This document shows, one piece after another, positions 8,154-16,879 of a stretch of 64,000 bases of DNA; positions within the stretch are counted from its first letter, which is position 1, and each line of letters begins with the position of its first letter. Below the pieces are notes generated by a model. The model was not told where the DNA came from. It did not search any database and saw nothing but the letters and a program-made list of their open reading frames with translations. Both the position numbers and the translations under genes were made by a program. Location of the stretch: assembly GCA_016184455.1 (NCBI GenBank), contig JACPCS010000136.1:29065-93064 (forward strand), written 5' to 3'. Origin of the DNA: Acidobacteriota bacterium. Its GTDB lineage: Bacteria > Acidobacteriota > Vicinamibacteria > Vicinamibacterales > UBA2999.

Positions 8154-8805
8154 GCGCAAAACGCTCGATCACCGCGGCCAGCTGCCACGGATCGCGCGCG
8201 ATCCACTCCTCTCCCGTGAGCCGCTCGGGCGGAAACGCCGCGTAGCCGAACCCCCAGGTCGCCAGGCAGAGACGCACAGCCGCACGCCGGGCCGTCTCGT
8301 GATCGATCGCCGAGTCACCCACGAGCAGCGTGCGGTCGCCGGTTGCGCCGGCGCGTTCCATCATCGCGACGAGCGCGGCGGGATCCGGCTTCCGCGGCAG
8401 CGGGCCGTCGCCGACGACGATCTCGTCAAAGAGCTCGCGGATCCCGAGGCCTGCCAGAATGCGCTCGGACGCACGCCCGGGCTTGTTCGTCAGCACCGCC
8501 ACGCGCGCGTGGCGCCGGGCGATGCGCACCACCTCGGGGATGCCGTCGTAGACGCGCGTGTGGTCGAGCAGCCGCTCGTCGTAGATCTTCAGGAAGCGCG
8601 GAAGGGCGTCGGCGCGCGGCTCGAGCCCGGACGCGGCGAGCGCGCGCTGGACGAGGAGTGCCGCGCCTTCCCCGACCATCGCGCCGATGGCCTCCTCCGC
8701 AAGCGGACGTCCGCCGAGCTCCACGATCAGCTGGTTGGCGGCGTCGGCGAGGTCGCGCCGGGAATCGACGAGCGTGCCGTCGAGATCGAAAACGATAAGC
8801 CGCAT
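8143..8805 (-). CDS. HAD-superfamily phosphatase, phosphoglycolate phosphatase-like
   Basis: 220 aa. Motif I is VFDLDGTLVDS at residues 4-14, with a helical cap domain after it, motif II VAVLTNKPGRAS, and motif III/IV RKPDPAAL...LLVGDSAIDHETARRAA. This matches Gph-type subclass I HAD enzymes of about 220 aa, which hydrolyse 2-phosphoglycolate or similar small phosphoesters. Substrate specificity cannot be read from sequence. It is tail-to-tail with the regulator-barrel gene. Confidence 0.85.
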   Translation of the reverse strand: MRLIVFDLDGTLVDSRRDLADAANQLIVELGGRPLAEEAIGAMVGEGAALLVQRALAASGLEPRADALPRFLKIYDERLLDHTRVYDGIPEVVRIARRHARVAVLTNKPGRASERILAGLGIRELFDEIVVGDGPLPRKPDPAALVAMMERAGATGDRTLLVGDSAIDHETARRAAVRLCLATWGFGYAAFPPERLTGEEWIARDPWQLAAVIERFALSG

Positions 8806-8894
8806 TTACGAATTGACGGATTTACGAATTGACGAATTGATATGGCGCGTCCGTATCAAATCCGTCAATTCGAAAATTCGTAAATCCGTCAATG
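8805..8894. repeat. Microrepeat spacer with inverted arms (word TACGAATTGACG)
   Basis: TTTACGAATTGACG is repeated imperfectly three times, then the complement (AAATCCGTCAATTCG, AAATTCGTAAATCCGTCAA) follows. The transcript could fold into a long imperfect hairpin around GGCGCGTCC. Fills the gap between the HAD gene and queD and is strikingly AT-rich. Confidence 0.65.
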
Positions 8895-9299
8895 TCATCT
8901 GCCGGCGTAGGTCGCCCACGACGTGGGTGTCTCCCAGACGGTGACGCGGACGACGGGAAGCCCCTGCCCGCGGGAGACGTCGAAGAGGAGCTGCGCGATG
9001 CGCTCGACGGTGGGATTGCTGTCGAGCAGGTAGACCGGCTCGCCGAGCGCCTGAAGCGGCTTCACGAGCGGATCGTCGTGGCGCAGAATCATGCGGTGAT
9101 CGATCTCGCGATCGACCCAGCCTTTCACGACGCGTTTGATGTCGCCGAAATCGGCCACCATGTTGCGCGCATCGAGTGCATCGGCCTCGATCTCGATTTC
9201 GGCCACGGCGTTGTGGCCGTGCGGGTGCCTGCACATTCCGTCGTAGTCGAGCAGCCGGTGCCCGTAGCAGAACTCGATGCGCTTGGTGACGGAGTACAT
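8895..9299 (-). CDS. queD: 6-carboxy-5,6,7,8-tetrahydropterin synthase (QueD / PTPS family)
   Basis: 134 aa. The zinc-binding histidines are in FCYGHRLLDYDG and CRHPHGHN, the catalytic Cys precedes HPHGHN, and ADFGDIK is the family core. Catalyses conversion of dihydroneopterin triphosphate to 6-carboxytetrahydropterin in queuosine/preQ0 synthesis. Divergent from queC across a microrepeat spacer, so the two halves of a preQ0 pathway sit together. folE and queE are not in the window. Confidence 0.88.
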   Translation of the reverse strand: MYSVTKRIEFCYGHRLLDYDGMCRHPHGHNAVAEIEIEADALDARNMVADFGDIKRVVKGWVDREIDHRMILRHDDPLVKPLQALGEPVYLLDSNPTVERIAQLLFDVSRGQGLPVVRVTVWETPTSWATYAGR

Positions 9300-9320
9300 C
9301 GCCCTGTAATCTTAACGGTG

Positions 9321-9395
9321 CAAACTCCCAATTCCCAATTCCCAACTCCCAAGAATCCGAGGTGTTGGGCGTTGGGAGTTGGAGGTTGGGAGTTG
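9321..9395. repeat. Microrepeat spacer with inverted arms (word AACTCCCAATTCCC)
   Basis: CAAACTCCCAATTCCCAATT and related words are followed by the complementary GTTGGGAGTTGGAGGTTGGG, forming a potential hairpin between divergent queD and queC. The right arm supplies the GGGAG just upstream of the queC GTG, so it may also be the ribosome-binding site. Confidence 0.65.
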
Positions 9396-9397
9396 AC

Positions 9398-9991
9398 GTG
9401 GAACATCCCTCAACGGCCGTCCTTCTATCGGCCGGCCTCGACAGCGCCGTCCTCGCGGCCGCGGAGGCCAGGCGGGGTCGCGTGCAGCCGATCTACGTCA
9501 GCGCCGGTCTCGCGTGGGAAGCCGGGGAGCTGGCCGCGCTCGAGCGCCTGCTCGCTCAGGCGCCGTTTGCGGGCGTGCTGGCGCCGCTCGCGCATCTGAC
9601 GTTCACCGTCGCCGATCTCTACCCGGCGACGCACTGGGCGCTCCGCGGCGAGCCGCCTGCCTTCGATACACCCGACGAGGACGTCTATCTGACCGGACGC
9701 AACGTGGCGCTGCTCAGCAAGGCGGCGATCTACTGCGCGCGGCACGGCATCAGCCGGCTCGCGCTCGCGCCGCTGGCGGGCAACCCGTTTCCCGACGCGA
9801 CGGCCGAGTTCTTCGAGACGATGGCGCGCGCGCTCTCGCTCGGCCTCCAGCATCCGCTCGTCGTGGAGGCCCCGTTTGCGTCGAGGGAGAAGAGCGAGGT
9901 GATCCGCCTCGGCCTCGAACTGGGCGTCCCGCTCGCGCTGACCCTGTCGTGCATGAACCCGCACGACGGCGCCGTCGCGCCAATCCGCTAG
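9398..9991 (+). CDS. queC: 7-cyano-7-deazaguanine synthase-like protein, C-terminal zinc motif missing
   Basis: 197 aa from GTG 9398 (VEHPSTAVLLSAGLDSAVLA); the earlier ORF-track start lies in the microrepeat. PP-loop SAGLDS, then VYLTGRNVALLSKAAIYCA and LAGNPFPDATAEFFETMARA are classic QueC. The family normally continues after TLSCMNP with a four-cysteine zinc knot (CGxCxxC). Here the frame stops at HDGAVAPIR, with the TAG belonging to repeat element A. Downstream of the element, in another frame, ETRQAPCRSEGLPT resembles the lost QueC tail. Probably a damaged enzyme; activity is doubtful. Confidence 0.8.
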   Translation: MEHPSTAVLLSAGLDSAVLAAAEARRGRVQPIYVSAGLAWEAGELAALERLLAQAPFAGVLAPLAHLTFTVADLYPATHWALRGEPPAFDTPDEDVYLTGRNVALLSKAAIYCARHGISRLALAPLAGNPFPDATAEFFETMARALSLGLQHPLVVEAPFASREKSEVIRLGLELGVPLALTLSCMNPHDGAVAPIR

Positions 9992-10094
9992 CGCATTTTT
10001 CAAATGCGTCTAGCGCGGATTTGTGGGGCGAGCCTTTCAGGCTCGCCTCGCGAACCCGAAGGGTTCGCGCCACAGAAACGACATCCGCGCTAGA
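9989..10094. repeat. Cloverleaf-type palindromic repeat, copy A
   Basis: Four nested palindromes: GCATTT-ttc-AAATGC; GGCGAGCCT-ttc-AGGCTCGCC (10027-10047); CGCGAACCC-gaa-GGGTTCGCG (10049-10069); and an outer perfect 12-bp stem TCTAGCGCGGAT / ATCCGCGCTAGA (10009-10020 / 10083-10094). Nearly identical over ~99 bp to 23767-23865. It starts at the TAG that ends queC. No transposase is encoded, so it is a MITE/REP-like element. Confidence 0.85.
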
Positions 10095-10170
10095 GCGGCC
10101 GCCGGAGACCCGCCAGGCACCGTGCAGATCCGAGGGTCTGCCAACGGCCAATGGCGGTAGGATCGGGCCC

Positions 10171-11031
10171 GTGAATCGGGTGCTGCGGTCCTGTGGCGCC
10201 TGTGCCGCCGCGACGCTCGTCGTCGTCGGTGCGGCCGCGTGTTCGGTGCGATCGGCGCAGCCGACCGCGGGAGCCCCGTCGCCCCCTGAAGAGCTCGTCA
10301 GCGCCCTGCCGCCCCCTGCGCCACCTGCACCGCCCGGTCCACCTGCGGCGCGAAACGGTGGTGGTCTGGCCACATCGCCGCCCGCAGCCCCGGCGGCGCG
10401 AAACGGGGGGCCGCCGTCGCCCGCGCCTCCGCCAGGGCCAACCACCAGCACTGCGCCGCCGCCGCAGGTCGAGATCGTGCCGCCGCCGACGCCTGCGACG
10501 GCCGCGCCGCCGAAGCGGGCAGCGCCGCCCGTGTCGCCGCCCGCTCCGCTGCCGCCGGACAAGGCCATCGCTCCGCCTGCGTCGCCGCCGACTGGAACCG
10601 CGCCTCAGCCACCGTCGACGCCCGACCGCGCACCGGCATCGCTCGACGCTCCTCGCGACGGCGCACCCGCCGCAGCCCCAGCGGCCTTAGCGCCGCTCTT
10701 CCCCCTGTGGGCCTACATCGGCACCGCGATCTTTGGCGCGCTGCTCGTTCTGATTGTGCTGATTGCGACGCTGGTGCGGACGACCCCGTACGACGAGACG
10801 CAGCAGCCGGTCATCAGGACGGCGCTCGCGCTGGGCTGCGCGTGCGTGGCGGTGCTGCTGCCTGGCGCCGCCCACATCAAGGTTACCGAAGCGGAAACGG
10901 AAATCGGAAAGGCGGCGTCCGAATTCTCCGGCCCTCTGGCGCTATTCTTCTTGGTCTTCTGGTTCTACAAGCCGCCCTTCCAGGCACGCGACAAGAACGC
11001 GAAGAAGAACGCCGCCGCGCCGCAGGTCTGA
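10171..11031 (+). CDS. Proline-rich membrane protein with possible lipoprotein signal, unknown function
   Basis: 286 aa from GTG 10171; the ORF-track start at 9514 is an antiframe artefact through queC. The N-terminus (TLVVVGAAACS) could be a lipobox. Residues ~25-170 are almost entirely Pro/Ala/Gly/Ser with a repeated PAARNGG motif, and are likely disordered or periplasm-spanning. Two membrane segments follow (YIGTAIFGALLVLIVLIATL and PLALFFLVFWFY), then a Lys-rich tail. TonB-like proline spacers look similar, but no TonB C-terminal domain is present. I do not recognise the family. Confidence 0.6.
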   Translation: MNRVLRSCGACAAATLVVVGAAACSVRSAQPTAGAPSPPEELVSALPPPAPPAPPGPPAARNGGGLATSPPAAPAARNGGPPSPAPPPGPTTSTAPPPQVEIVPPPTPATAAPPKRAAPPVSPPAPLPPDKAIAPPASPPTGTAPQPPSTPDRAPASLDAPRDGAPAAAPAALAPLFPLWAYIGTAIFGALLVLIVLIATLVRTTPYDETQQPVIRTALALGCACVAVLLPGAAHIKVTEAETEIGKAASEFSGPLALFFLVFWFYKPPFQARDKNAKKNAAAPQV

Positions 11032-11049
11032 GCCCGCCGCGCAGACGCT

Positions 11050-11223
11050 CAAGCGCCTGCCTTCGACCAGGCGGGACGCGCGACGCCTGCGGGACCGGAG
11101 CGCCACGCGTATTCCTGGATCAGCCTGGCTCCCGAGGGTCGCAGGGCAGCGGTCGTCTACGACGGAGGCATCTGGATTCACGACCTCGAGCGCGGCATGA
11201 GCGTCCCGCTCGCGCCGGAATAT
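11050..11223 (+). pseudogene. Fragment of a TolB/WD40 beta-propeller, as in Ser/Thr kinase-propeller proteins
   Basis: The frame reads FDQAGRATPAGPERHAYSWI, then APEGRRAAVVYDGGIWIHDL, like one propeller blade of acidobacterial kinase-TolB fusions (usual form SPDGRRVAV...DIWIYDL). No start codon or complete domain. It lies upstream of the kinase fragment, the reverse of the normal domain order, so this locus is rearranged. Confidence 0.5.
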
Positions 11224-11291
11224 CGCAGCGGTGCGAGAGGCTTTCCTCTCTGCGCCCTGAGATGGGCGCTGGCCGGCACCGCACGCCGCGC

Positions 11292-12178
<887 letters not shown>

Positions 12179-12185
12179 ACGCGTT

Positions 12186-14342
12186 CTACTGAGTGTTCGT
12201 CGTGTTCCCGCCGCGGAACACGAGCCACGTTCCCGCGAGCGGCTGCTGTTCCACGCCTGGCTTCGACCAGTCGCATACGCCCGCCGGGAAGATCCGCCGC
12301 AGGCGCGCCAGCTCGTCGGCCGTGAAGCCCGCGTAGTCGGCCGCGGCAATCGGCTTCAACTGGCACTTGACCACGTCGTTCGAGATCGGCACGCCCGCGA
12401 CGCCGCGCGGGAACGAGTACGCCGGATAGATCTCATGGCAGCGGCCCGCCCGGTACTGCAGCGGCTCGACGACCTTCTGCGGCGTGGCGTCCTGCGTCCA
12501 GCACGCATCTACCAGGTCCACCGGCTTGGCGCGGCGAAGCTTCGCGATGGGCGAATCGGACGAGGTGTCGCGCGAGACGTTCGTCAGCCACTCGTCCATC
12601 TGCGCGAGCGCCTGCACGAGCACCGGGCTGGTCGTGTCGAAATCGCCGTGCCGGCGGTCCTCGACGAGCATCACCATGTTGTCGGAGTAGCCGTTTGCCT
12701 TCTCGAGCCGCGCGCGCGTCGAGAACGAGTGGAAGCGCAGGTGCACGTCGCCGCCGGGCAGATCGTCGTAATACGTGCGGTAGTCGATGATCGGCGTGGC
12801 CTTCAGACCGCCGCCGCCATTGCCCATGCGGCCGGTCCGGTACGCGGCGCGCGTCGCTTCCAGGTCGGCCGCCATCCGCTGCGGCACCACGCTGCCGTCG
12901 AGGTCGAAGCCCCCGATCTTTTCGTTCAGATCGAGGAACTGCTCGCTCGTGATGACGCCCGCGTTGAGCGCCTCGAAGCCGTACTGGATGCCCACGTTGT
13001 CGAGCGGCCGGCGGGCGAAGCCGGTCTTCGGATCGCGGCCGTAGACGACCGCGCCATGGTCCCAGATGGTGCAGCGCGCGCCCTTGGGATTACTGGCCGG
13101 GTGGTACCGGTGCTCCGGCGTGAGCCCTTCAGGACACCGTTCCGTCGCACTGAACCGTCCCGCGCGCACGCGCGACAGGTTCTCGATCGTCGCCACCGTC
13201 CCAAACCCCGCCACCGCGCGCTTCTGCTCGTCGGTGAAGGGCACGCCGGCATTCTTCTGGAAGTACGTCAGCAGCAGACGGCTGTCGCCGCTGCTCGTCG
13301 CGCTCGCAAACGGCGTGTCCATGAAGCTGCGCCCCGTGATCAGCCCGTCGAGCAGGCCCGGATAGTTGTCGGCGATCTGGTACTGCTGGATTGCGCCGCC
13401 GGAGGAGCCCCAGCCGATCGTGAAGAGCGGCACCCCGTACGCCTCGATGAACCGCTCCTTCACCATCATCATCGTCTCGGCGGAGATCAGATCGTTGCAG
13501 TTGTTCCCCGCCACGGTCAGCGACGCCGACGCGACCGCGTATCCCTGGCGCAGGTGATGGTCGTCCATGACGCCGCCGGTGGAGGCGCCCTGCTGATACC
13601 AGCCCGGCTCGCAGCCGCCGCCAAATGTGAAGATCAGCTTGCCGTTCCATGCGGGAGACCGCACGGCAAAGGTGGGCGCCGGATCGGCGGCCGGATTGTG
13701 CAGCATGGCGATCTGATAGATCGCGCGATTGATGGTGCCGGTCTCGATCCGCACGATGTACGGCACCTGCCGCCCGTTGACCGCCACCATCGCGACGTCG
13801 GGCGGGGCCGCTTGTGGATCCGCGAGCGTCTTCAGGTCGCGGCCGCTGCCGGTCCGGTAGACGTAGTCGACGCGCGTGGCAATCGAGCAGCTCGCATCGA
13901 GCGGCCGGCTCAGCGTACCGCCCGACTGCAGCTTGAACCGCTCGGTCATGCAGACGAACGGCTGTTCCTGGGGCGAGGAGAGCACGGGGCCCGTGATCGG
14001 ATGGTTCACGAGCGTCAACCGCGCCGACGCGCTGATGGAGGTCGCCATCACCTGACTGCTACCGGGCGCCAGGCCGGAAATCACGCCGGTGAGCGATCGG
14101 CCGCTCGCATCCGCCCGCAATTGCGCGGTGACGTCGGCGCCGTTGAGCGAGACGCGGACATCGCCGGCGTTCAGACCCGCCGGGACGTCGACTCGCACCA
14201 GCGCGTCCCCGCCGGTCACGAAGTCGGGCCGCGACGAGAGGGCCCGCAGTTGGAGCCCGTTCCCCTGTGCACGAATGGCGGTTCCGGCCGCGAGAAGGAT
14301 GGCAGCCGCGGAGAGGACCACAGACGACGACAGCCGGGACAT
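12186..14342 (-). CDS. Secreted DUF6351-type hydrolase-like protein (alpha/beta-hydrolase signature)
   Basis: 718 aa from ATG 14342, which has a perfect AAAGGAGG nine bases upstream; the ORF-track extension is microrepeat. Signal peptide SVVLSAAAILLAAGTAIRAQ. An N-terminal Ig-like stretch is followed by an alpha/beta-hydrolase-like core with TIGWGSSGGAIQQYQIADNY, a GxSxGG nucleophile elbow, and GKLIFTFGGGCEPGW as a likely oxyanion region. Resembles DUF6351 proteins, which are annotated without a proven substrate. Distant likeness to tannase/feruloyl esterases and polyhydroxybutyrate depolymerases is possible. Lone gene. Confidence 0.75.
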   Translation of the reverse strand: MSRLSSSVVLSAAAILLAAGTAIRAQGNGLQLRALSSRPDFVTGGDALVRVDVPAGLNAGDVRVSLNGADVTAQLRADASGRSLTGVISGLAPGSSQVMATSISASARLTLVNHPITGPVLSSPQEQPFVCMTERFKLQSGGTLSRPLDASCSIATRVDYVYRTGSGRDLKTLADPQAAPPDVAMVAVNGRQVPYIVRIETGTINRAIYQIAMLHNPAADPAPTFAVRSPAWNGKLIFTFGGGCEPGWYQQGASTGGVMDDHHLRQGYAVASASLTVAGNNCNDLISAETMMMVKERFIEAYGVPLFTIGWGSSGGAIQQYQIADNYPGLLDGLITGRSFMDTPFASATSSGDSRLLLTYFQKNAGVPFTDEQKRAVAGFGTVATIENLSRVRAGRFSATERCPEGLTPEHRYHPASNPKGARCTIWDHGAVVYGRDPKTGFARRPLDNVGIQYGFEALNAGVITSEQFLDLNEKIGGFDLDGSVVPQRMAADLEATRAAYRTGRMGNGGGGLKATPIIDYRTYYDDLPGGDVHLRFHSFSTRARLEKANGYSDNMVMLVEDRRHGDFDTTSPVLVQALAQMDEWLTNVSRDTSSDSPIAKLRRAKPVDLVDACWTQDATPQKVVEPLQYRAGRCHEIYPAYSFPRGVAGVPISNDVVKCQLKPIAAADYAGFTADELARLRRIFPAGVCDWSKPGVEQQPLAGTWLVFRGGNTTNTQ

Positions 14343-14359
14343 CAGGCCTCCTTTTCGAC

Positions 14360-14433
14360 ATTTGTGATGTGTGATTGTTGATTTGTGATTCCCTGCCTTG
14401 AAATCACGAATCGCCAATCGCACATCACGAATG
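14360..14433. repeat. Microrepeat spacer with inverted arms (word GATTTGTGATT)
   Basis: TTTGTGATGTGTGATTGTTG and related words are followed by complementary AAATCACGAATCGCCAATCG, upstream of the DUF6351 gene. The same word family recurs at 55350-55413. Confidence 0.65.
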
Positions 14434-14473
14434 GCCGGGCCTGATTATAGTCTTCGTCCGGGTGCTCTAGGCC

Positions 14474-14611
14474 TCAGAAGCCCTCAACGTAAGGTGCCGA
14501 CGCATCGCCGAAGAACCAGAGCGCCGCCAGCGTGAGAATCGCCAGCAGAATCACGACCAGCAGCGCAGGAAGGAGGCGGGAGCGTCGCTTGACGATGGAG
14601 ATCTCCTGCAT
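14474..14611 (-). CDS. 45-aa single-pass membrane protein
   Basis: Too short for the ORF track. ATG 14611 begins three bases after the PRC-barrel gene stop, with AGAGGTG as Shine-Dalgarno, so it is translationally coupled. The sequence begins MQEISIVKRRSRLLPALLVV; a cationic stretch precedes one clear transmembrane helix (LLPALLVVILLAILTLAALW), with a short outer tail ending YVEGF. Topology would be N-in by the positive-inside rule. Function unknown; its coupling to a PRC-barrel stress-type protein suggests a membrane partner. Confidence 0.7.
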   Translation of the reverse strand: MQEISIVKRRSRLLPALLVVILLAILTLAALWFFGDASAPYVEGF

Positions 14612-14614
14612 GCG

Positions 14615-15202
14615 TCACCTCTGTCCAAGCGGCGGCTCGTCGGTCGCGCGGTTCACGACGACCTCGTCGTGCATCCGCTCCTCACGGCCGATCGGCCGAC
14701 GTTCGACCACGATTTCTTCTTCCGCCACCGGAATCCGCACTGACTCGCCAGGACGAAGGTCGTCGATGGCGTGAGCGATCTCCTCGCCGCGCACGTGCCG
14801 CGTGATCGGCGTTCCTCGGCCAGGCTCGCCGCGGCGCCACCAGCGATCCCAGAACTCGCGCTGGTGCCGTTCGCGCGCGGTGCGAAGCTCGTTCACCCAC
14901 CCGGGCGCGATGTCGTCGACGACGACCTGGCGCCCCTGCCGGTGGGCGCGCTCGACGGGCACCATGACGTGCGGATCCTCGCCGCGAAAGTCGAACAGCT
15001 TGTGGTCGAGCTCGACGTCGAGATAGGTGGCGGACATGCGGTCGGTGTCGACGATGAGGTCCTTGACCTCGCCCACGGCACGTCCGTCGCGGTTGACGAC
15101 GGTCCAGCCGCGCGGATCCGGCTCGTTCCGGGCCACGTCGTACTCCCGCATCCGTGACAGGCGTTCCATCCGGCGGACCGACGCGTCGCGATCGGCTCTC
15201 AT
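14615..15202 (-). CDS. PRC-barrel plus DUF2382-like domain protein
   Basis: 195 aa from ATG 15202, with GGAGGG eight bases upstream. Residues ~25-110 form a PRC-barrel (RGWTVVNRDGRAVGEVKDLI, TYLDVELDHKL), the fold of photosynthetic reaction-centre H subunit and RimM. Residues ~155-195 carry the YsnF/DUF2382-like motif ESVRIPVAEEEIVVERRPI. Such proteins are associated with general stress in many bacteria, though the mechanism is unknown. Cytoplasmic by sequence. Followed at once by the 45-aa membrane protein. Confidence 0.8.
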   Translation of the reverse strand: MRADRDASVRRMERLSRMREYDVARNEPDPRGWTVVNRDGRAVGEVKDLIVDTDRMSATYLDVELDHKLFDFRGEDPHVMVPVERAHRQGRQVVVDDIAPGWVNELRTARERHQREFWDRWWRRGEPGRGTPITRHVRGEEIAHAIDDLRPGESVRIPVAEEEIVVERRPIGREERMHDEVVVNRATDEPPLGQR

Positions 15203-15269
15203 GGTGTGAGCCCTCCCCTCGAGGTGTGCGACGCGATGAGTGGGTGCAAGCCGGGTACCCGGCCGCTGT

Positions 15270-16469
15270 TCAGGTGCGTGCGGGACTGAAGACGTCCTGT
15301 CCGTCGATGAAGGTGCGAACCACACGGAACCCGCGGTCGAGCACGACGAGATCGGCGACGGCGCCCTCCGCGATGAATCCGAATCCGGTCAGTCCCAGCT
15401 CGCGCGCCGGTGTGGTGGCGCAGAGCACGGCCGCGTCCACGACCGACAGGCCGAAGCTGGTCACGATCGTGCGGAACGCCCGCTCCATCGTGAGTGTGCT
15501 GCCCGCGAGCGTACCTTCGTCGAGCACGGCGGCCTGATCGGTGACGCGGATCCGCCGCCCACCGAGACGCGCGGTCGATCCGACGGGCAGGCCGGCGCCC
15601 GCGGTGGCGTCGGTGATCGCCATCGTGCGCGCCGTACCTTTCGCGGCGATCGCCATCCGGCTCATGACCGGGTGCACGTGGTACCCGTCGCAGATCAGCT
15701 CAGCGGCGATGTCGTCGCTCGCCAGGACGGCGCCGGCGAGCCCGGGCGCCCGATGCGTCATCGGGGTCATCCGGTTGAACAGGTGCGTGGCATGTCGGGC
15801 GCCCGCGTCCATCGCCGCCACCGCCTGATCGAGGTCGGCACCGGAATGGCCGAGCGACACGCGGTGGCCGCCCGCCACGAGCGTGCGCACCAGATCGAGC
15901 GCGCCCGGCAGCTCGGGCGCCAGCGTGACAATGCCGACATCGGGCCGCGCTGCCGCGATCACGTCGAGGATGTCGCGCGCCGAAAAATCACCCTCGTCGA
16001 GGGCCCCCGGACCTTGGGGCGGCAACCGGAGGCACTCGGCCGGCTGCGCGCCGCGGTACTCCGGGTTGATGAAGTTGCTCTCCAGATGCGCCGGCAGCAC
16101 ACGCGCGCTCGCCGGCGCACGCGCGGCGCGCGCCCGTGCCACCTGCGCGAGCACCGCCCGCAGCGCTGCCGGCGGGCACGCCGTCGTCGTGGGACAGAAC
16201 GCCGTGACGCCGTGTCGCGGCAGCCGCGCGGCGATCGCCGCGATCGGATCGCCCTCGTCCAGCGTGTCGAACCCGCCGATGCCGTGGACGTGCACGTCGA
16301 CGAAGCCGGGCACGACGTAGCAGTCGCGCGCGTCGACAACGGTCGCGCCCGCCACGTCGGCGCGGTCGCGCGGCTCGACGGCCGCCAGGCGCGCGCCGTC
16401 GATGATGAGCGATCCACCGGCGAGCAGGCGATCCGGCAGAACGAGATCGCCGCCCGACAGGACGATCAT
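15270..16469 (-). CDS. nagA: N-acetylglucosamine-6-phosphate deacetylase
   Basis: 399 aa amidohydrolase-fold enzyme that deacetylates GlcNAc-6-P to GlcN-6-P in cell-wall recycling and amino-sugar use. Metal motif VVPGFVDVHVHGIGGFDT near residue 50, then AHLESNFINPEYRGAQ, the Glu metal ligand region, SLGHSGADLDQAV, ATHLFNRMTPMTHRAPG and the catalytic Asp region MAITDATAGAG. Overlaps the PIN-like gene by ATGA. No sugar-kinase, PTS or nagB neighbour, so it may act on imported or recycled substrate alone. Confidence 0.92.
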   Translation of the reverse strand: MIVLSGGDLVLPDRLLAGGSLIIDGARLAAVEPRDRADVAGATVVDARDCYVVPGFVDVHVHGIGGFDTLDEGDPIAAIAARLPRHGVTAFCPTTTACPPAALRAVLAQVARARAARAPASARVLPAHLESNFINPEYRGAQPAECLRLPPQGPGALDEGDFSARDILDVIAAARPDVGIVTLAPELPGALDLVRTLVAGGHRVSLGHSGADLDQAVAAMDAGARHATHLFNRMTPMTHRAPGLAGAVLASDDIAAELICDGYHVHPVMSRMAIAAKGTARTMAITDATAGAGLPVGSTARLGGRRIRVTDQAAVLDEGTLAGSTLTMERAFRTIVTSFGLSVVDAAVLCATTPARELGLTGFGFIAEGAVADLVVLDRGFRVVRTFIDGQDVFSPART

Positions 16470-16879
16470 TCAGCCAGGTGTCCCGGCCAGTCGACGTTCA
16501 GGTGCAGCTTCTGGCCGTCGAGGGCGACGGGCGTGCGAAACATGTCGTCGAGCCGCTTCAGCAGGCCGATGAAGCCGGGCTCGGTCGGGGCCGTCAGGAC
16601 GATGACGCCGCCGCTCTCCGCGGGCGGGAACTTCTGGTCGTCCAGGTAATCGCGATCGAGCGTCAGGAGCGTGCGGCCGAGCTGACGCGCGAGCCGGTAG
16701 TGTTCGCCGTCACGCGCGCGGCGGAGATCTTCGTGCTCGAGCACGAAGAGGACGTCCCAGTGCAGGCGGACGCGCATGAACGAGACGAGCCCGGCGGGCA
16801 CGTTGGCGTCGACATAGAGCCGCGGCTGGCCTGCGATGCGCCCCGCGTGTGGCCCGAGCTCCGACGCCAGTGTCCCCAT
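16466..16879 (-). CDS. PIN-like (DUF5615-type) small protein
   Basis: 137 aa. The pattern RLYVDANVPAGLVSFMRVRL, then LRRARDGEHYRLARQLGRTL and LTLDRDYLDD, gives spaced acidic residues as in DUF5615/Mut7-C PIN-like nucleases, a group that includes putative toxins. No antitoxin-like partner is adjacent; instead it is sandwiched without gaps between the deoxyhypusine-synthase-like gene and nagA (4-bp overlap). Could be an RNase or an inactive homologue. Confidence 0.7.
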   Translation of the reverse strand: MGTLASELGPHAGRIAGQPRLYVDANVPAGLVSFMRVRLHWDVLFVLEHEDLRRARDGEHYRLARQLGRTLLTLDRDYLDDQKFPPAESGGVIVLTAPTEPGFIGLLKRLDDMFRTPVALDGQKLHLNVDWPGHLAE

